DNA of 64,000 nt from Methanobrevibacter sp. (GTDB lineage Archaea; Methanobacteriota; Methanobacteria; Methanobacteriales; Methanobacteriaceae): contig JAFRFB010000016.1 in the NCBI GenBank assembly GCA_017434555.1, positions 1 through 64,000 of the forward strand, written 5' to 3'. The position numbers were made by a program, and so were the translations under genes. Position 1 is the stretch's first letter, and every line of letters starts with the position of its first letter. The notes under the pieces are model-generated. The model saw only the letters and a list, made by a program, of their open reading frames with translations. It ran no database searches and was not told the origin of the DNA. Positions 7,742 through 16,187 of this stretch are shown piece by piece.

Positions 7742-8532
7742 TATTCATCATCTCCTTCAATCAATCTTTCCAATTCCCTAAATCTTTTATTAAAATGCTT
7801 TGTTAAAATAGCTGCAGTTAGTGTTGAAGCACTTACTCCCGAAATGACATATCCTCCCCAAACAAGTAATAGACTGTTGAGTTTGCCAGGAATTGAATTA
7901 CCAAAAACAGCAAATCCATTACCGGTAAATTCGTTAGAAATCATTACAAGTGAATCCAATGCATTTACATTTTCTGCATATTGAGTTACAAAAAAACTAA
8001 CGAAAATTATTACAAACAACAATATGATGGTTAAACCCAAATCGTTTGAGTTGGTATATTCCATAAACTTGTCGAAATTGAGTTTTGCAAAGTAAATAAA
8101 TATTAAAACATGTATTAAATCTAAAATAAATGCTAAAACATTAACATTGAATAAGGAGTAGAATAATGCTCCATATGGAACCAATAACAGCCATAAAACC
8201 TTATTTTTTGTGGAACCCATATCCAACGTGATTGCAAAATACAGCGAAAGTGCAAGATCAAATATTACAAAATGAATTAAATTCATTTCAAAACTTGTGA
8301 GAGAATAAAAAACATTTACAATACACAATGCCATCATAATTAAATAAAAAATCTGTCTTAAAGAATGAACTTCATCTACAGGAAGTAAACTATTAATATC
8401 AATAGATTTACCAAATTTAGCTTTTAATTTTTTATATATGAATCCTACCAAAAGGGTTAAAACTAAAAAAATAACAATTACAATAGCCAATTGAAATAAT
8501 GTATTATTCAATATTTCCACAATGTTCACCAT
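7741..8532 (-). CDS. Multi-pass membrane protein, ion-channel-like, first of a tandem pair
   Basis: A 263-residue paralog of the next gene with the same layout: N-terminal helix (QLAIVIVIFLVLTLLVGFIY), the shared PVDEVHSLRQIFYLIMMALC segment, further helices, then ISNEFTGNGFAVFGNSIPGK followed by LNSLLLVWGGYVISGVSAST and a charged tail. FTGNGFAVFG occupies the place of a channel selectivity filter. The match to the T-x-G-x-G pattern plus the PxGKL-like ending supports a remote relation to the voltage-gated-like channel superfamily, but I cannot verify this without a profile search. It heads a two-gene operon starting at the ATG at 8532. Confidence 0.6.
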   Translation of the reverse strand: MVNIVEILNNTLFQLAIVIVIFLVLTLLVGFIYKKLKAKFGKSIDINSLLPVDEVHSLRQIFYLIMMALCIVNVFYSLTSFEMNLIHFVIFDLALSLYFAITLDMGSTKNKVLWLLLVPYGALFYSLFNVNVLAFILDLIHVLIFIYFAKLNFDKFMEYTNSNDLGLTIILLFVIIFVSFFVTQYAENVNALDSLVMISNEFTGNGFAVFGNSIPGKLNSLLLVWGGYVISGVSASTLTAAILTKHFNKRFRELERLIEGDDE

Positions 8533-8621
8533 ATAATATTTTATAGTTACTCATTATTAACATTTAAGGATTGAAAAAATAATAGAATTATTTAATAGGC
8601 AAATTATTCAAATAATAATTT

Positions 8622-9335
8622 ATGCGATTGTCAAAATCAAAGATTAACACCTATCTTAAGTGTCCCCGTGAATTCAAATACCGATATATTGATGAAATTG
8701 AAGTTCCACCTAATGAATATATGGCTCTTGGAAGTGACGTTCACTTGATAGCTGAAAATTATGCAAAAATTTACGGCGATAATCCTCAGGAAAATCCAAG
8801 ATACTATCTTGATTTAATAGCCAAGGAATCTGATATTGATATTGAAGAGATTGAGATTCATTTGGATAGTTTGGCATCTTTTTTTGAAGAAATATTCATT
8901 GAAAAGGACTATAAACTCTTCAGTCAGGAAGAATATTTGACTAATGAAACCCATAATTTTACTGGAATTACAGACATTATTCTGGAAAATCCTGATGGAG
9001 ATTTAATCGTTATTGACTATAAAACAGGATCATCATCATACTTTAGCAAATACCGTTTGGAATTGGGCTATTACAAAATGCTTGTTGAAAACGCATATGA
9101 TAAGAATGTTGTAGGTGCAGGAATATTTTTTACCAAAAACAATAAATTAAGGCTTTTAAAATTTGAAGATGATGACAATAAAAGAAAATACATGTGTCCG
9201 GATGAAATTGAAGAGGGCCTTGATACATTATACGAAGTCAGAAAAAAAGTAAATGCCGGAAAATTTCCAAAAAATAGGCAGTACATCTGCAGATTCTGCA
9301 CTTATGAAGAAATCTGCTATAAAGATGTTGATTAA
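8622..9335 (+). CDS. RecB/Cas4-like PD-(D/E)XK nuclease with iron-sulfur cysteines
   Basis: A 237-residue nuclease of the PD-(D/E)XK superfamily (PDDEXK_1, Cas4/RecB-C type). It has the LSKSKINTYLKCPREFKYRY start with C14, H41, metal ligands D118 (GITD) and D132-x-K134 (VIDYKTG), and a C-terminal cluster C223, C226 and C232 (YICRFCTYEEIC). With C14 these make the four-cysteine [4Fe-4S] set of Cas4-like exonucleases. No cas genes or repeats are nearby, so it is a solo nuclease, probably for DNA repair or end processing. It is transcribed alone, divergent from the channel-like pair. Confidence 0.85.
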   Translation: MRLSKSKINTYLKCPREFKYRYIDEIEVPPNEYMALGSDVHLIAENYAKIYGDNPQENPRYYLDLIAKESDIDIEEIEIHLDSLASFFEEIFIEKDYKLFSQEEYLTNETHNFTGITDIILENPDGDLIVIDYKTGSSSYFSKYRLELGYYKMLVENAYDKNVVGAGIFFTKNNKLRLLKFEDDDNKRKYMCPDEIEEGLDTLYEVRKKVNAGKFPKNRQYICRFCTYEEICYKDVD

Positions 9336-9356
9336 AAAAAGAAAGTTAAAAAGTGA

Positions 9357-10346
9357 TTATTTTTCAATTACATAACCACTGTTTTGACCTTTAGTTATAA
9401 ATATAGGTGCATCTTCTCCTAAAAATTCTCGGGTTGCTTTTAAAACTCTTTCCCTGTTGTTGTCATCAACTATAGAATAAATAGTAGGTCCAAAAGAACT
9501 CATACCGACACCATATGCACCATTGTCACGTAAATGCTGCATTAAATTATGCATCCTTTCATCATATAGAGTCAATTCAGCTTTCTGGAATCCTCTTTTA
9601 TGGATTTCATCGATGCATTTTCCAAACTCTTCAATATCCTTTTCAAGCATTGAAGGAATCAAATTCATGAATACAATGTGGGATAATTGTTCTACTTCCC
9701 TTTGTGGAAGCGGACAGAATCTTTGGAACAAATTAATTTCCTCACCATCATGAATGGATAATCCATATGGCGGTACAGCTACCATTACATCCCATTCTTC
9801 AGGAAATTCATATCTTCCAATAAGTGGCGGTGGACATGCGCTTGAAGCTGAAGAAGGTAAAAATGTTGCCTTTTCCTTTAGACTGTGTCCCCCATCAGCA
9901 ATGAATCCGCCATCTTCAAAACCATAAGTTCCAATACCGGAAGTTCCTCCCCTTCCAACAATAGAAGATAATTCCACAGATGATTTTTCAATTCCAACGG
10001 TTTCACAAATTAACTTTGCAGCTGCAAGAGCAATCTGTGTTCCTGATCCAAAACCGGAATGTGCTGAAAATGCATTGTGAACTTTAAAATTAAAACCGAT
10101 ATCCAGATCAAAATGATTGCAAATATCTTCATAAGCCTGTTTTATTTTTAAATTACATTCTTCAATTGCTTCTTCATCAGTGATACTATCATCAAATTCT
10201 ACATTTACTCCACTTTCTGTTTGAGTGCTTTCTAAAATGAATTGTGGGTTTTGTAAAGAAAATCCGATTCCCCCATCAATTCTTCCATATGAACCGTTTA
10301 AATCAAGTAAGGTTATATGGATTCTAGCAGGTGTTCTAATTATCAT
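9357..10346 (-). CDS. mptG: Beta-ribofuranosylaminobenzene 5'-phosphate synthase (first of two paralogs)
   Basis: Beta-RFAP synthase condenses 4-hydroxybenzoate or p-aminobenzoate with PRPP, releasing CO2 in the aminobenzoate case, as the first committed step to the arylamine part of tetrahydromethanopterin. The 329-residue GHMP-kinase-like protein shows RTPARIHITLLDLNGSYGR at the start, the glycine-rich SGFGSGTQIALA loop (around 113-124) and GRGGTSGIG. The GMSSFGPTIYS segment lies near the C-terminus. A full-length paralog with the same motifs lies at 54430-55419. A TATA box (TTTATATATAAT on the minus strand) lies near 10390-10404. Either copy could carry the main activity. Confidence 0.9.
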   Translation of the reverse strand: MIIRTPARIHITLLDLNGSYGRIDGGIGFSLQNPQFILESTQTESGVNVEFDDSITDEEAIEECNLKIKQAYEDICNHFDLDIGFNFKVHNAFSAHSGFGSGTQIALAAAKLICETVGIEKSSVELSSIVGRGGTSGIGTYGFEDGGFIADGGHSLKEKATFLPSSASSACPPPLIGRYEFPEEWDVMVAVPPYGLSIHDGEEINLFQRFCPLPQREVEQLSHIVFMNLIPSMLEKDIEEFGKCIDEIHKRGFQKAELTLYDERMHNLMQHLRDNGAYGVGMSSFGPTIYSIVDDNNRERVLKATREFLGEDAPIFITKGQNSGYVIEK

Positions 10347-10626
10347 TTTATATCGCCCATATTTAATTAATACAATATATTTTATTTAACTTTATTATAT
10401 ATAAACAGTTGTAAGATTATTGAAAATTTTTAGTAAAAAATCTATTTTGTAGGCAAATCAACACAATTATACAGTAATAATGCCCAGAATTTGTTTTAAG
10501 GAAATATTTCCCTATAAATTAATTATAAACAATAAAAAACTGTATTTTCATGTTTTAAAATAAAAATAAAGATAGCTGCACAATATAACATAAATGCAAA
10601 TTACTGATTTTGTAAGTTGATTTGCT
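10347..10626. other. Non-coding AT-rich region with a long-spaced inverted repeat
   Basis: No convincing gene is seen. The region holds the mptG promoter near 10390-10404. It also has a perfect 10-bp inverted repeat, GCAAATCAAC at 10453-10462 and GTTGATTTGC at 10616-10625, which could close a stem around roughly 150 bases. A smaller GCAAAT/ATTTGC hairpin lies at its right end, and GGAAATATTTCC forms a 12-bp palindrome near 10500. It may be chance in AT-rich DNA. Confidence 0.35.
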
Positions 10627-10651
10627 AATAATACCATATTGTCGTATTATT
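10627..10651 (-). terminator. Hairpin overlapping the xseB stop codon
   Basis: AATAATAC (10627-10634) pairs with GTATTATT (10644-10651), eight base pairs around a nine-base loop, lying across the stop codon of xseB. No strong U-run follows, so it may protect the 3' end instead of terminating. Confidence 0.4.
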
Positions 10652-10868
10652 CAACATCAAAGTCTACAATTTCGCCATTATCTTCAACTATCTTTGCAAT
10701 AGTATCCTGTGCATTATTTAGTTTTTCATCACAAGCTTTAACTAAATCCATAGCTTTTTTAAACTCTTCTATTGCATTATCAAGTGGAACATCACCTTTT
10801 TCCAATTTTGCAACGATTTCTTCCAATTCCTTTAAATTATCTTCAAAACTTGCATTTTCATCTACCAT
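10647..10868 (-). CDS. xseB: Exodeoxyribonuclease VII small subunit
   Basis: XseB is the small helical subunit that joins several-to-one with XseA to form exonuclease VII, which degrades single-stranded DNA from both ends. The 73-residue protein has the family signature SFEDNLKELEEIVAKLEKGD followed by PLDNAIEEFKKAMDLVKAC. It starts one base after xseA ends, so the two are one operon with the large subunit first. The length is normal. The enzyme is mainly bacterial, and its presence in a methanogen suggests an old transfer. Confidence 0.93.
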   Translation of the reverse strand: MVDENASFEDNLKELEEIVAKLEKGDVPLDNAIEEFKKAMDLVKACDEKLNNAQDTIAKIVEDNGEIVDFDVE

Positions 10869-10869
10869 A

Positions 10870-12123
10870 TTAAATCACCTTTGTATTAACATTACCATCA
10901 TCAAATTCTATTTCAAGTTCATCACCAGATTTTAAATCCTTGGAACTTGAAATGACTTTACCTTCACTTTTCGCTAAAGTATAACCTCTTTTTAAAGTAT
11001 TAAGAGGGTTTAAAATTTCCAATTTTGAAATTTGCAATAAATAGTTTTCCTGTTTATCTTTAATAATCTCATCGGGATTTTTAAAAATATTTGAATGCTT
11101 TATCAAATCCAATCTAGACTTACTTTTCATTATCAATGATTGTGAAGAATGTTCTAACCTATTTACCAAATTATCCAGCATCATTTCCTTAGGAGCATAG
11201 ATTTCTGAAGGATTGGTAAATAGTTTTTTAGAAACAATAGCATCAAACTTCGATTTGTTGTCACCAAATTGCTTGTTAATGGCCATATTTGCCCTTAACT
11301 TAAGTTGACTAACTCCATTTTTAATTTCACCATATGGCGGAACTGCAATTTCAGCTGCGGCTGTTGGAGTTGCTGCCCTTAAATCAGCCACAAAGTCAGC
11401 TATTGTAAAATCTATTTCATGACCGACTGCGCTGATTACTGGAGTATTACAGTCATAAATGGCTCTTGCAACAATCTCTTCATTAAAAGCCCATAAATCT
11501 TCAATGCTTCCCCCACCTCTTCCAACAATTAGTGTGTCCAAATCAAAGTCCTCAGACCGTTTGATCTGATAAACAATATTTTCGCCAGCTTTATCTCCCT
11601 GAACCAATGAAGGAAATAATACTACTTCACATAACGGCCAACGTCTTTTGATTGTCGTTATGATATCCCGAATGGCCGCACCGTTTTGGGCCGTTACAAC
11701 ACCGATTCTTTTTGGAAAATTAGGGATTTTCTTTTTGTGGGACTCATCGAACAATCCTTCCTTGTTGAGCTTTTCTTTAAGCTCCAGGTAACGCTGATGC
11801 AAATCACCAACACCATCTTTAGAGATTTTATCAGCATATAACTGATACACACCGTTCTTTTTATAAACATCGATTTTACCCTCGATAAGCACTTTCATAC
11901 CATCTTTCGGCTTTAAATCCTTAAGTTTATAACGAGCTCCAAACATAACTCCCTTAATTTGGCTTTCATCATCCTTTAAAGTGAAATACAGATGTCCGCT
12001 TCGATATAAGTTAACGTTGGACATTTCACCTTTAATGAAAATATGTCTTAAATTCAAATCACCCGCTATAAGACTACCGATATAATCAGTAACTTCAGAT
12101 ACAGTGATATACGTCTCTTCCAT
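10870..12123 (-). CDS. xseA: Exodeoxyribonuclease VII large subunit
   Basis: The catalytic subunit of exonuclease VII. Residues 1-100 form the OB-fold (VSEVTDYIGSLIAGD, IFIKGEMSN, SGHLYFTLKDDESQIKGVMF). The catalytic region follows with VVTAQNGAAIRDI, a GRGGGSIEDLWAFNEE motif near 190-205, and SAVGHEIDFTIADFVADLRA near 225-245. The C-terminal half is a long helix expected to bind XseB, and the last segment has RGYTLAKSEGKV. At 417 residues it is close to the bacterial length. All recognisable motifs are intact, so the enzyme is probably active. Confidence 0.95.
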   Translation of the reverse strand: MEETYITVSEVTDYIGSLIAGDLNLRHIFIKGEMSNVNLYRSGHLYFTLKDDESQIKGVMFGARYKLKDLKPKDGMKVLIEGKIDVYKKNGVYQLYADKISKDGVGDLHQRYLELKEKLNKEGLFDESHKKKIPNFPKRIGVVTAQNGAAIRDIITTIKRRWPLCEVVLFPSLVQGDKAGENIVYQIKRSEDFDLDTLIVGRGGGSIEDLWAFNEEIVARAIYDCNTPVISAVGHEIDFTIADFVADLRAATPTAAAEIAVPPYGEIKNGVSQLKLRANMAINKQFGDNKSKFDAIVSKKLFTNPSEIYAPKEMMLDNLVNRLEHSSQSLIMKSKSRLDLIKHSNIFKNPDEIIKDKQENYLLQISKLEILNPLNTLKRGYTLAKSEGKVISSSKDLKSGDELEIEFDDGNVNTKVI

Positions 12124-12212
12124 AAAATATCCCCTTAGATATTAATTTGTTAGTATTATGTAAATAATTTTTCATGAAAACTTTAAATATTTAACCCAGA
12201 TTAAATAATATC

Positions 12213-12863
12213 ATGGCAGACAAAGACTTAAAACTTGAAAGCAAATGCTATGACGCAAATGAATATGGATATCTCTATGGTCTCAACAAAAGAATTCCCG
12301 ATGAAGAATTTGAAAAAGTAAAACCTTATATGAGAAACTTTAGAAGAAAAGACTTTTTAGACGGGATAATTAAAGTTACCGGAAGACCTGAAGGATATAG
12401 ATGTCTTGAAAAAGATGTTGCAAAGGTTGAAGAGATTTTGGGAATAGAAAATACTCTTGAAAAAAGACAGGCAAAAATCAAAAAGGCATTTGCAGATCCG
12501 ATTCAAAAGGCAAATCTCAAGGACAAATCCTATGAATGGCTGAATACACTATTTAAAAATGGAGGAACAAGACCAAAGCAGGATTTGAGCCGTTTAGTGA
12601 TTCATTCCACTAAAATATACGATCCTGAAGACAGCTTTAAAAATGGAGCCGAAGATGGTGAAGGGACACTTTTCATATACACACCTCACGGAATGTGGTA
12701 TATTATCAACAATTGTGGAGAATTCAGTGATTTGAGCTTGAACAATGTTGTAACAAATGATGGCGGGGCAATCGGATACAGATTAATGTATGATGATACT
12801 CTAGATACATTAATTAGAATATACACTGAAGAAAATGAATATAGTGGTAAAAAATTGTATTAA
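12213..12863 (+). CDS. Hypothetical protein
   Basis: A 216-residue soluble protein with no family I recognise. The N-terminal half is basic and helical (KRIPDEEFEKVKPYMRNFRRKD, then KRQAKIKKAFADPIQKA). The C-terminal half looks like beta strands (GEGTLFIYTPHGMWYIINNC, NDGGAIGYRLMYDDTL). No signal peptide, membrane span or cysteine cluster is seen. It is a single gene divergent from xseA across 89 bases, with its 3' end five bases from the convergent flavin reductase gene. The protein looks intact and codon use matches its neighbours. Confidence 0.75.
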   Translation: MADKDLKLESKCYDANEYGYLYGLNKRIPDEEFEKVKPYMRNFRRKDFLDGIIKVTGRPEGYRCLEKDVAKVEEILGIENTLEKRQAKIKKAFADPIQKANLKDKSYEWLNTLFKNGGTRPKQDLSRLVIHSTKIYDPEDSFKNGAEDGEGTLFIYTPHGMWYIINNCGEFSDLSLNNVVTNDGGAIGYRLMYDDTLDTLIRIYTEENEYSGKKLY

Positions 12864-12868
12864 GAAGT

Positions 12869-13438
12869 TTAGAACTTCTTTAATACATCAGCATTGAATG
12901 CTTTTCCGACTACGTCGCCAAGAACCCTATAAGTTTTAGTGTTTCCATCATATGAAATGAATTCTATGGCTGTGGTATCAACATTACCATCATCATCAAC
13001 TAAATCATCGCTGACAACAGTATTGATGACTTTACCAACAACAAGACACCTGTCAGGAACAATTTCATGAATATCCATGAGTTCACATTCCAAAGTAATC
13101 GGGAACTCTTCTACAATCGGTGCATTGATATTTTCTGATTTTTTAACAGTAACGCCAGTTCTTTTAACTTTATCTTCATCTTTTGATGCGGAAACCAGAC
13201 CAAAGAAATCAGCAACATCAAGAGTATCTTTTGTTGCATAAGCTACAGTGAATTCCTTATTGTTTTGAATATTTTTAAGGGTTTGGCGAGAAAGAGCAAA
13301 GGTAATAGCTACATTTTCAGGACCGCACTGACCTGCCCATGCAGCATTCATTACATCAACAACACCATTTTCGTCATAACTGCCTACCATAAAAACCGGT
13401 AAAGGCTGTACTATTGTTTTATTAATATTTTTACTCAT
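12869..13438 (-). CDS. Flavin reductase-like, FMN-binding protein
   Basis: A 189-residue protein of the flavin reductase / split-barrel FMN-binding family. Typical segments are PLPVFMVGSYDENGVVDVMNAAW near the start, ITFALSRQTLKNIQNNKEFTV, and LECELMDIHEIVPDRCLVVGKV in the second half. These proteins bind FMN and reduce flavin or act as small oxidoreductases. The natural partner is not evident from the neighbours. It is a single gene with a TATA-like AAATATAAATAC upstream of the ATG at 13438. Confidence 0.85.
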   Translation of the reverse strand: MSKNINKTIVQPLPVFMVGSYDENGVVDVMNAAWAGQCGPENVAITFALSRQTLKNIQNNKEFTVAYATKDTLDVADFFGLVSASKDEDKVKRTGVTVKKSENINAPIVEEFPITLECELMDIHEIVPDRCLVVGKVINTVVSDDLVDDDGNVDTTAIEFISYDGNTKTYRVLGDVVGKAFNADVLKKF

Positions 13439-13491
13439 ATTATCACATTAAATATTATTTCAGACGAAGTATTTATATTTAATTTAAAACA

Positions 13492-14130
13492 CTACTTTGA
13501 AGAATTATTTGTAGGGGCAGACGAGCTACTTTGAGTTAATTTGTTAGTATTCATATTTGCCGTAAATTCGTTTAAAACGTTACCATCCTTGATTATCTGA
13601 ACCTTAACATGGTCAACATCCAAATAGTTAGGTGTAGAATAAGATGAAATCATGGTATCATACTTACTATCTTTAGAGCTTTCAAAGTAAGACAATTTTT
13701 CTGTAGTTGAAACCAGTTCTTTGTCTTCCTTATCACAATATAATGTTTTTACAGTATAACCATCCATATCCTCAGGGAAATTATTGAAAAACCCATTTAC
13801 GTAATAATAATAGTAGAATATACCACTAATGGAATTACCACTGGAAACATAAACATCACTAAATGTTACAGTGATATTTTTTTGTGTCTCTTCACCACTG
13901 CCAGAATTAAAAATAAATGCGGCCGCCGCAACAACAATAATAACAACAATTATTATACCAATTATGCAAGGAATAACAGATCCATTATCATCAGATGAAG
14001 AAGTGGATGGAGCTTTCTTAACAGTTTCCTCTTTATTAATTGGTACACCTTCCAAACTCTCAGCACATTCAATACAAAACTTTGCATTATCCGGAGAGTT
14101 TACTCCACAATTGGGACAAGTTTTACTCAT
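13492..14130 (-). CDS. Zinc-ribbon protein with one membrane anchor
   Basis: A 212-residue protein with an N-terminal zinc ribbon (CPNCG at 5-9, CIEC at 19-22), a charged Ser/Thr/Lys linker, and one membrane helix (near 52-72: VIPCIIGIIIVVIIVVAAAAF). A C-terminal domain of about 130 residues with many Tyr, Ser and Asp follows, probably exposed outside the cell. This zinc-ribbon / single helix / outer beta domain layout is common in Methanobrevibacter and related methanogens. Function is unknown. Confidence 0.75.
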   Translation of the reverse strand: MSKTCPNCGVNSPDNAKFCIECAESLEGVPINKEETVKKAPSTSSSDDNGSVIPCIIGIIIVVIIVVAAAAFIFNSGSGEETQKNITVTFSDVYVSSGNSISGIFYYYYYVNGFFNNFPEDMDGYTVKTLYCDKEDKELVSTTEKLSYFESSKDSKYDTMISSYSTPNYLDVDHVKVQIIKDGNVLNEFTANMNTNKLTQSSSSAPTNNSSK

Positions 14131-14181
14131 AAAATCACCACAAGTTTGTTATAATAATATATGTAACTTACTATTAAAATA

Positions 14182-14910
14182 TTATATGATTCTTTTTAAA
14201 AAAGTAAACATTACTTTTGAAAATATCTTTTTAACAAATCCTAATTTAACGTCAGGTGAAAAATCATGATTGACCAAACCAGTATCAAACCAAAATTTCT
14301 TATCTGCAGGTATTGGGTCATCTTTTAAAGCCATAACCTTCCAAACATCAAAAAATATAATATCGCCCCATTTTGGAGAATGAATTTTTCCGGATTTCAC
14401 ATCAAAGCCAAACTTTTTAGCAGTTTTATCAATTTTATCTGTTTCAAGTGAGTCTTTTTCCCCACAGGCAACAGATAGTTTATAAACCTTATTTACACCC
14501 CAATGCCTCAAGGTTTCATCCAGATAATTTGCCACCTTTTTGTGACCTGCCCCTGCTGTAGAAACAACTACAATAGCCTTTTTAGTGAAAAATTCAGGCC
14601 GGTGATAAAAGTAAGCAGTATGGTCTATGAAATTTTTCAAAAGAGCAGAAACATTCAACGCATAGACTGGCGAAGTCATTATTATAGAATCACAATCCCT
14701 CAATTTTTCTACAATCGGCTTAATGTAATCCCTATGGGGACAGTACTCCTCACCGTTCATAAAACAGTTAAAACAACCTTTGCAAATGGGAATATCACAT
14801 TCTGATAAATTTATTTCATCAAAATCCCCTTCCAGATTATTTTTTATTCTATTAACAATAGCCCATGTGTTTTTCTTTCTTGGAGAACCGTTAATTATTA
14901 AGTATTTCAT
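14182..14910 (-). CDS. Iron-sulfur flavoprotein / NADPH-dependent FMN reductase family
   Basis: A flavodoxin-fold protein of 242 residues. The N-terminal LIINGSPRKKNTW is the FMN phosphate loop. The cysteine-rich CKGCFNCFMNGEEYCPH segment (near 44-60) resembles the iron-sulfur flavoprotein cluster motif, and TSPVYALNVSALLKNFIDH is the isoalloxazine-binding region. The C-terminal third is specific to this subfamily. It lies two bases after the broken GNAT gene and in the same orientation as the TetR regulator, so all three probably form one TetR-controlled operon, perhaps for stress or xenobiotic response (inference). Confidence 0.85.
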   Translation of the reverse strand: MKYLIINGSPRKKNTWAIVNRIKNNLEGDFDEINLSECDIPICKGCFNCFMNGEEYCPHRDYIKPIVEKLRDCDSIIMTSPVYALNVSALLKNFIDHTAYFYHRPEFFTKKAIVVVSTAGAGHKKVANYLDETLRHWGVNKVYKLSVACGEKDSLETDKIDKTAKKFGFDVKSGKIHSPKWGDIIFFDVWKVMALKDDPIPADKKFWFDTGLVNHDFSPDVKLGFVKKIFSKVMFTFLKRII

Positions 14911-14912
14911 TT

Positions 14913-15523
14913 TTAAACCCCTAACTGATTTTCATTAACTTCCTTTTGCCTGAATCCAAATTTCTTATCAAATTCATCAACATCATTTTCATTAACATCA
15001 AATACATCAGGATTTGAAAAAATTCCTTTTTTAAATGCAATTTCATCCATATTAAATATTTTTATCATGAAAAATGGACATTCACCCTCCAAATCACATC
15101 CGTTTAAGTAGATATCATATTTGGATGCACTTTCAAATCCAAATCGGGAATAGTAATTTTCATCACCTATCACAAAAACAAAGGCATATTCTTATCATCT
15201 ATTAATTTTAAGGTATATTCAATGAGTTTAGTTCCATAGCCCTGATTTTGATACCTTTTATCTATTGAAATCGGACCCAATACAACAGCTTCTTTTGAAT
15301 TAGCGTCACCGTAATCAATTTGGCCTTTTGAATAATTGATGTGTCCTATAATTTTGCCGTCCTTTTCTATGACATATGCCAAATCCTTAATGAAACTTGG
15401 ATGATTTCTTAAGTTATGTACGATATAGTGCTCATATGCTCCAGGACGATATACATTCCAGAAGGAATCCCTTACAAGATTTTCCACTTCCAAATAATCT
15501 TTCTCATTTTCCAGTCTTATCAT
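14913..15523 (-). pseudogene. GNAT-family N-acetyltransferase split by a one-base frameshift
   Basis: Two frames make one acetyltransferase. The first (15523 to 15170) has the acceptor region and the acetyl-CoA loop KRYQNQGYGTKLIEYTLKL. It ends NMPLFL with a TGA. The second, from about 15173, continues with VIGDENYYSRFGFESASKYDI, the usual next part of the fold. Restoring one T in the CCTTTG run (CCTTTTG) would join them as MPLFVFVIGDENYY. Either a recent inactivating deletion in a short homopolymer, a sequencing error or programmed slippage could explain this. The gene sits four bases after the TetR gene. Confidence 0.75.
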
Positions 15524-15527
15524 ATTA

Positions 15528-16136
15528 TCACACTATTTTAACAGAATCAAAAATCAATTGCATGTGATTCCTGGATTTATGTCCCAATTCCTCTAAGAAT
15601 TTTTCGTCATCTTCAGGATAGTTAATGATAAAGTGCTCAATTAACAAAAACAATCCATAATAATAGAATGATTCTGCAAGCTGTTTTGAATCACAATCCT
15701 TCCGAATTAATCCTTTTTCTTTCATCAAGTCAAATAAATCAATCCATCCATTAACTGCATATTCAATTATCAGTCTTTGGATAAATTCCTTAATTTTTTC
15801 ATTGTGATATGACTCAATCAAAAAGATTCGAGTTATTTTCATCATATCCGGCTCGCCCAACTTGGATTTATAGACTTCCAGCCCTGCATTATAGAAATAT
15901 TCAAATCCAACATCCAAATTCTGGCTTGCTTGGGACAATGGAATGTCTTCTTTGGTCATTTCAGATATATAATAATCAAGTATTGTTTCTAAAATTGATT
16001 CCTTACTTTTATAATGGTTATATATCGAACTTTCCTTTATTCCAACTTCTCTGGCAATTTGGCGCATAGATACATTATCATAACCAAATTCTGAAAACAA
16101 ATCAATCGATACTTCTAAAATTTTATTTTTTGTCAT
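15528..16136 (-). CDS. TetR-family transcriptional regulator
   Basis: A one-component regulator with the TetR N-terminal helix-turn-helix: ILEVSIDLFSEFGYDNVSMRQIAREVGIKESSIYNHYKSKESIL covers residues 6-49, split here only to show the motif. The all-helical ligand domain (150 residues) is ordinary. The ATG at 16136 is chosen because AGGTG lies nine bases upstream. A GTG four codons earlier is part of that site. It heads the operon with the GNAT and flavoprotein genes. An inverted repeat at 16188-16207 next to its TATA box is the probable autoregulatory operator. The inducer is not predictable. Confidence 0.9.
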   Translation of the reverse strand: MTKNKILEVSIDLFSEFGYDNVSMRQIAREVGIKESSIYNHYKSKESILETILDYYISEMTKEDIPLSQASQNLDVGFEYFYNAGLEVYKSKLGEPDMMKITRIFLIESYHNEKIKEFIQRLIIEYAVNGWIDLFDLMKEKGLIRKDCDSKQLAESFYYYGLFLLIEHFIINYPEDDEKFLEELGHKSRNHMQLIFDSVKIV

Positions 16137-16187
16137 TTTAACGAACACCTGTTAGTTACAATATGACATTGATTTTTTAAATATATA

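Noticed and set aside
9357-10346. Recent duplication of mptG with 54430-55419
   Set aside because: The proteins differ at many positions outside the motifs, so the duplication is old or the genes were acquired separately.
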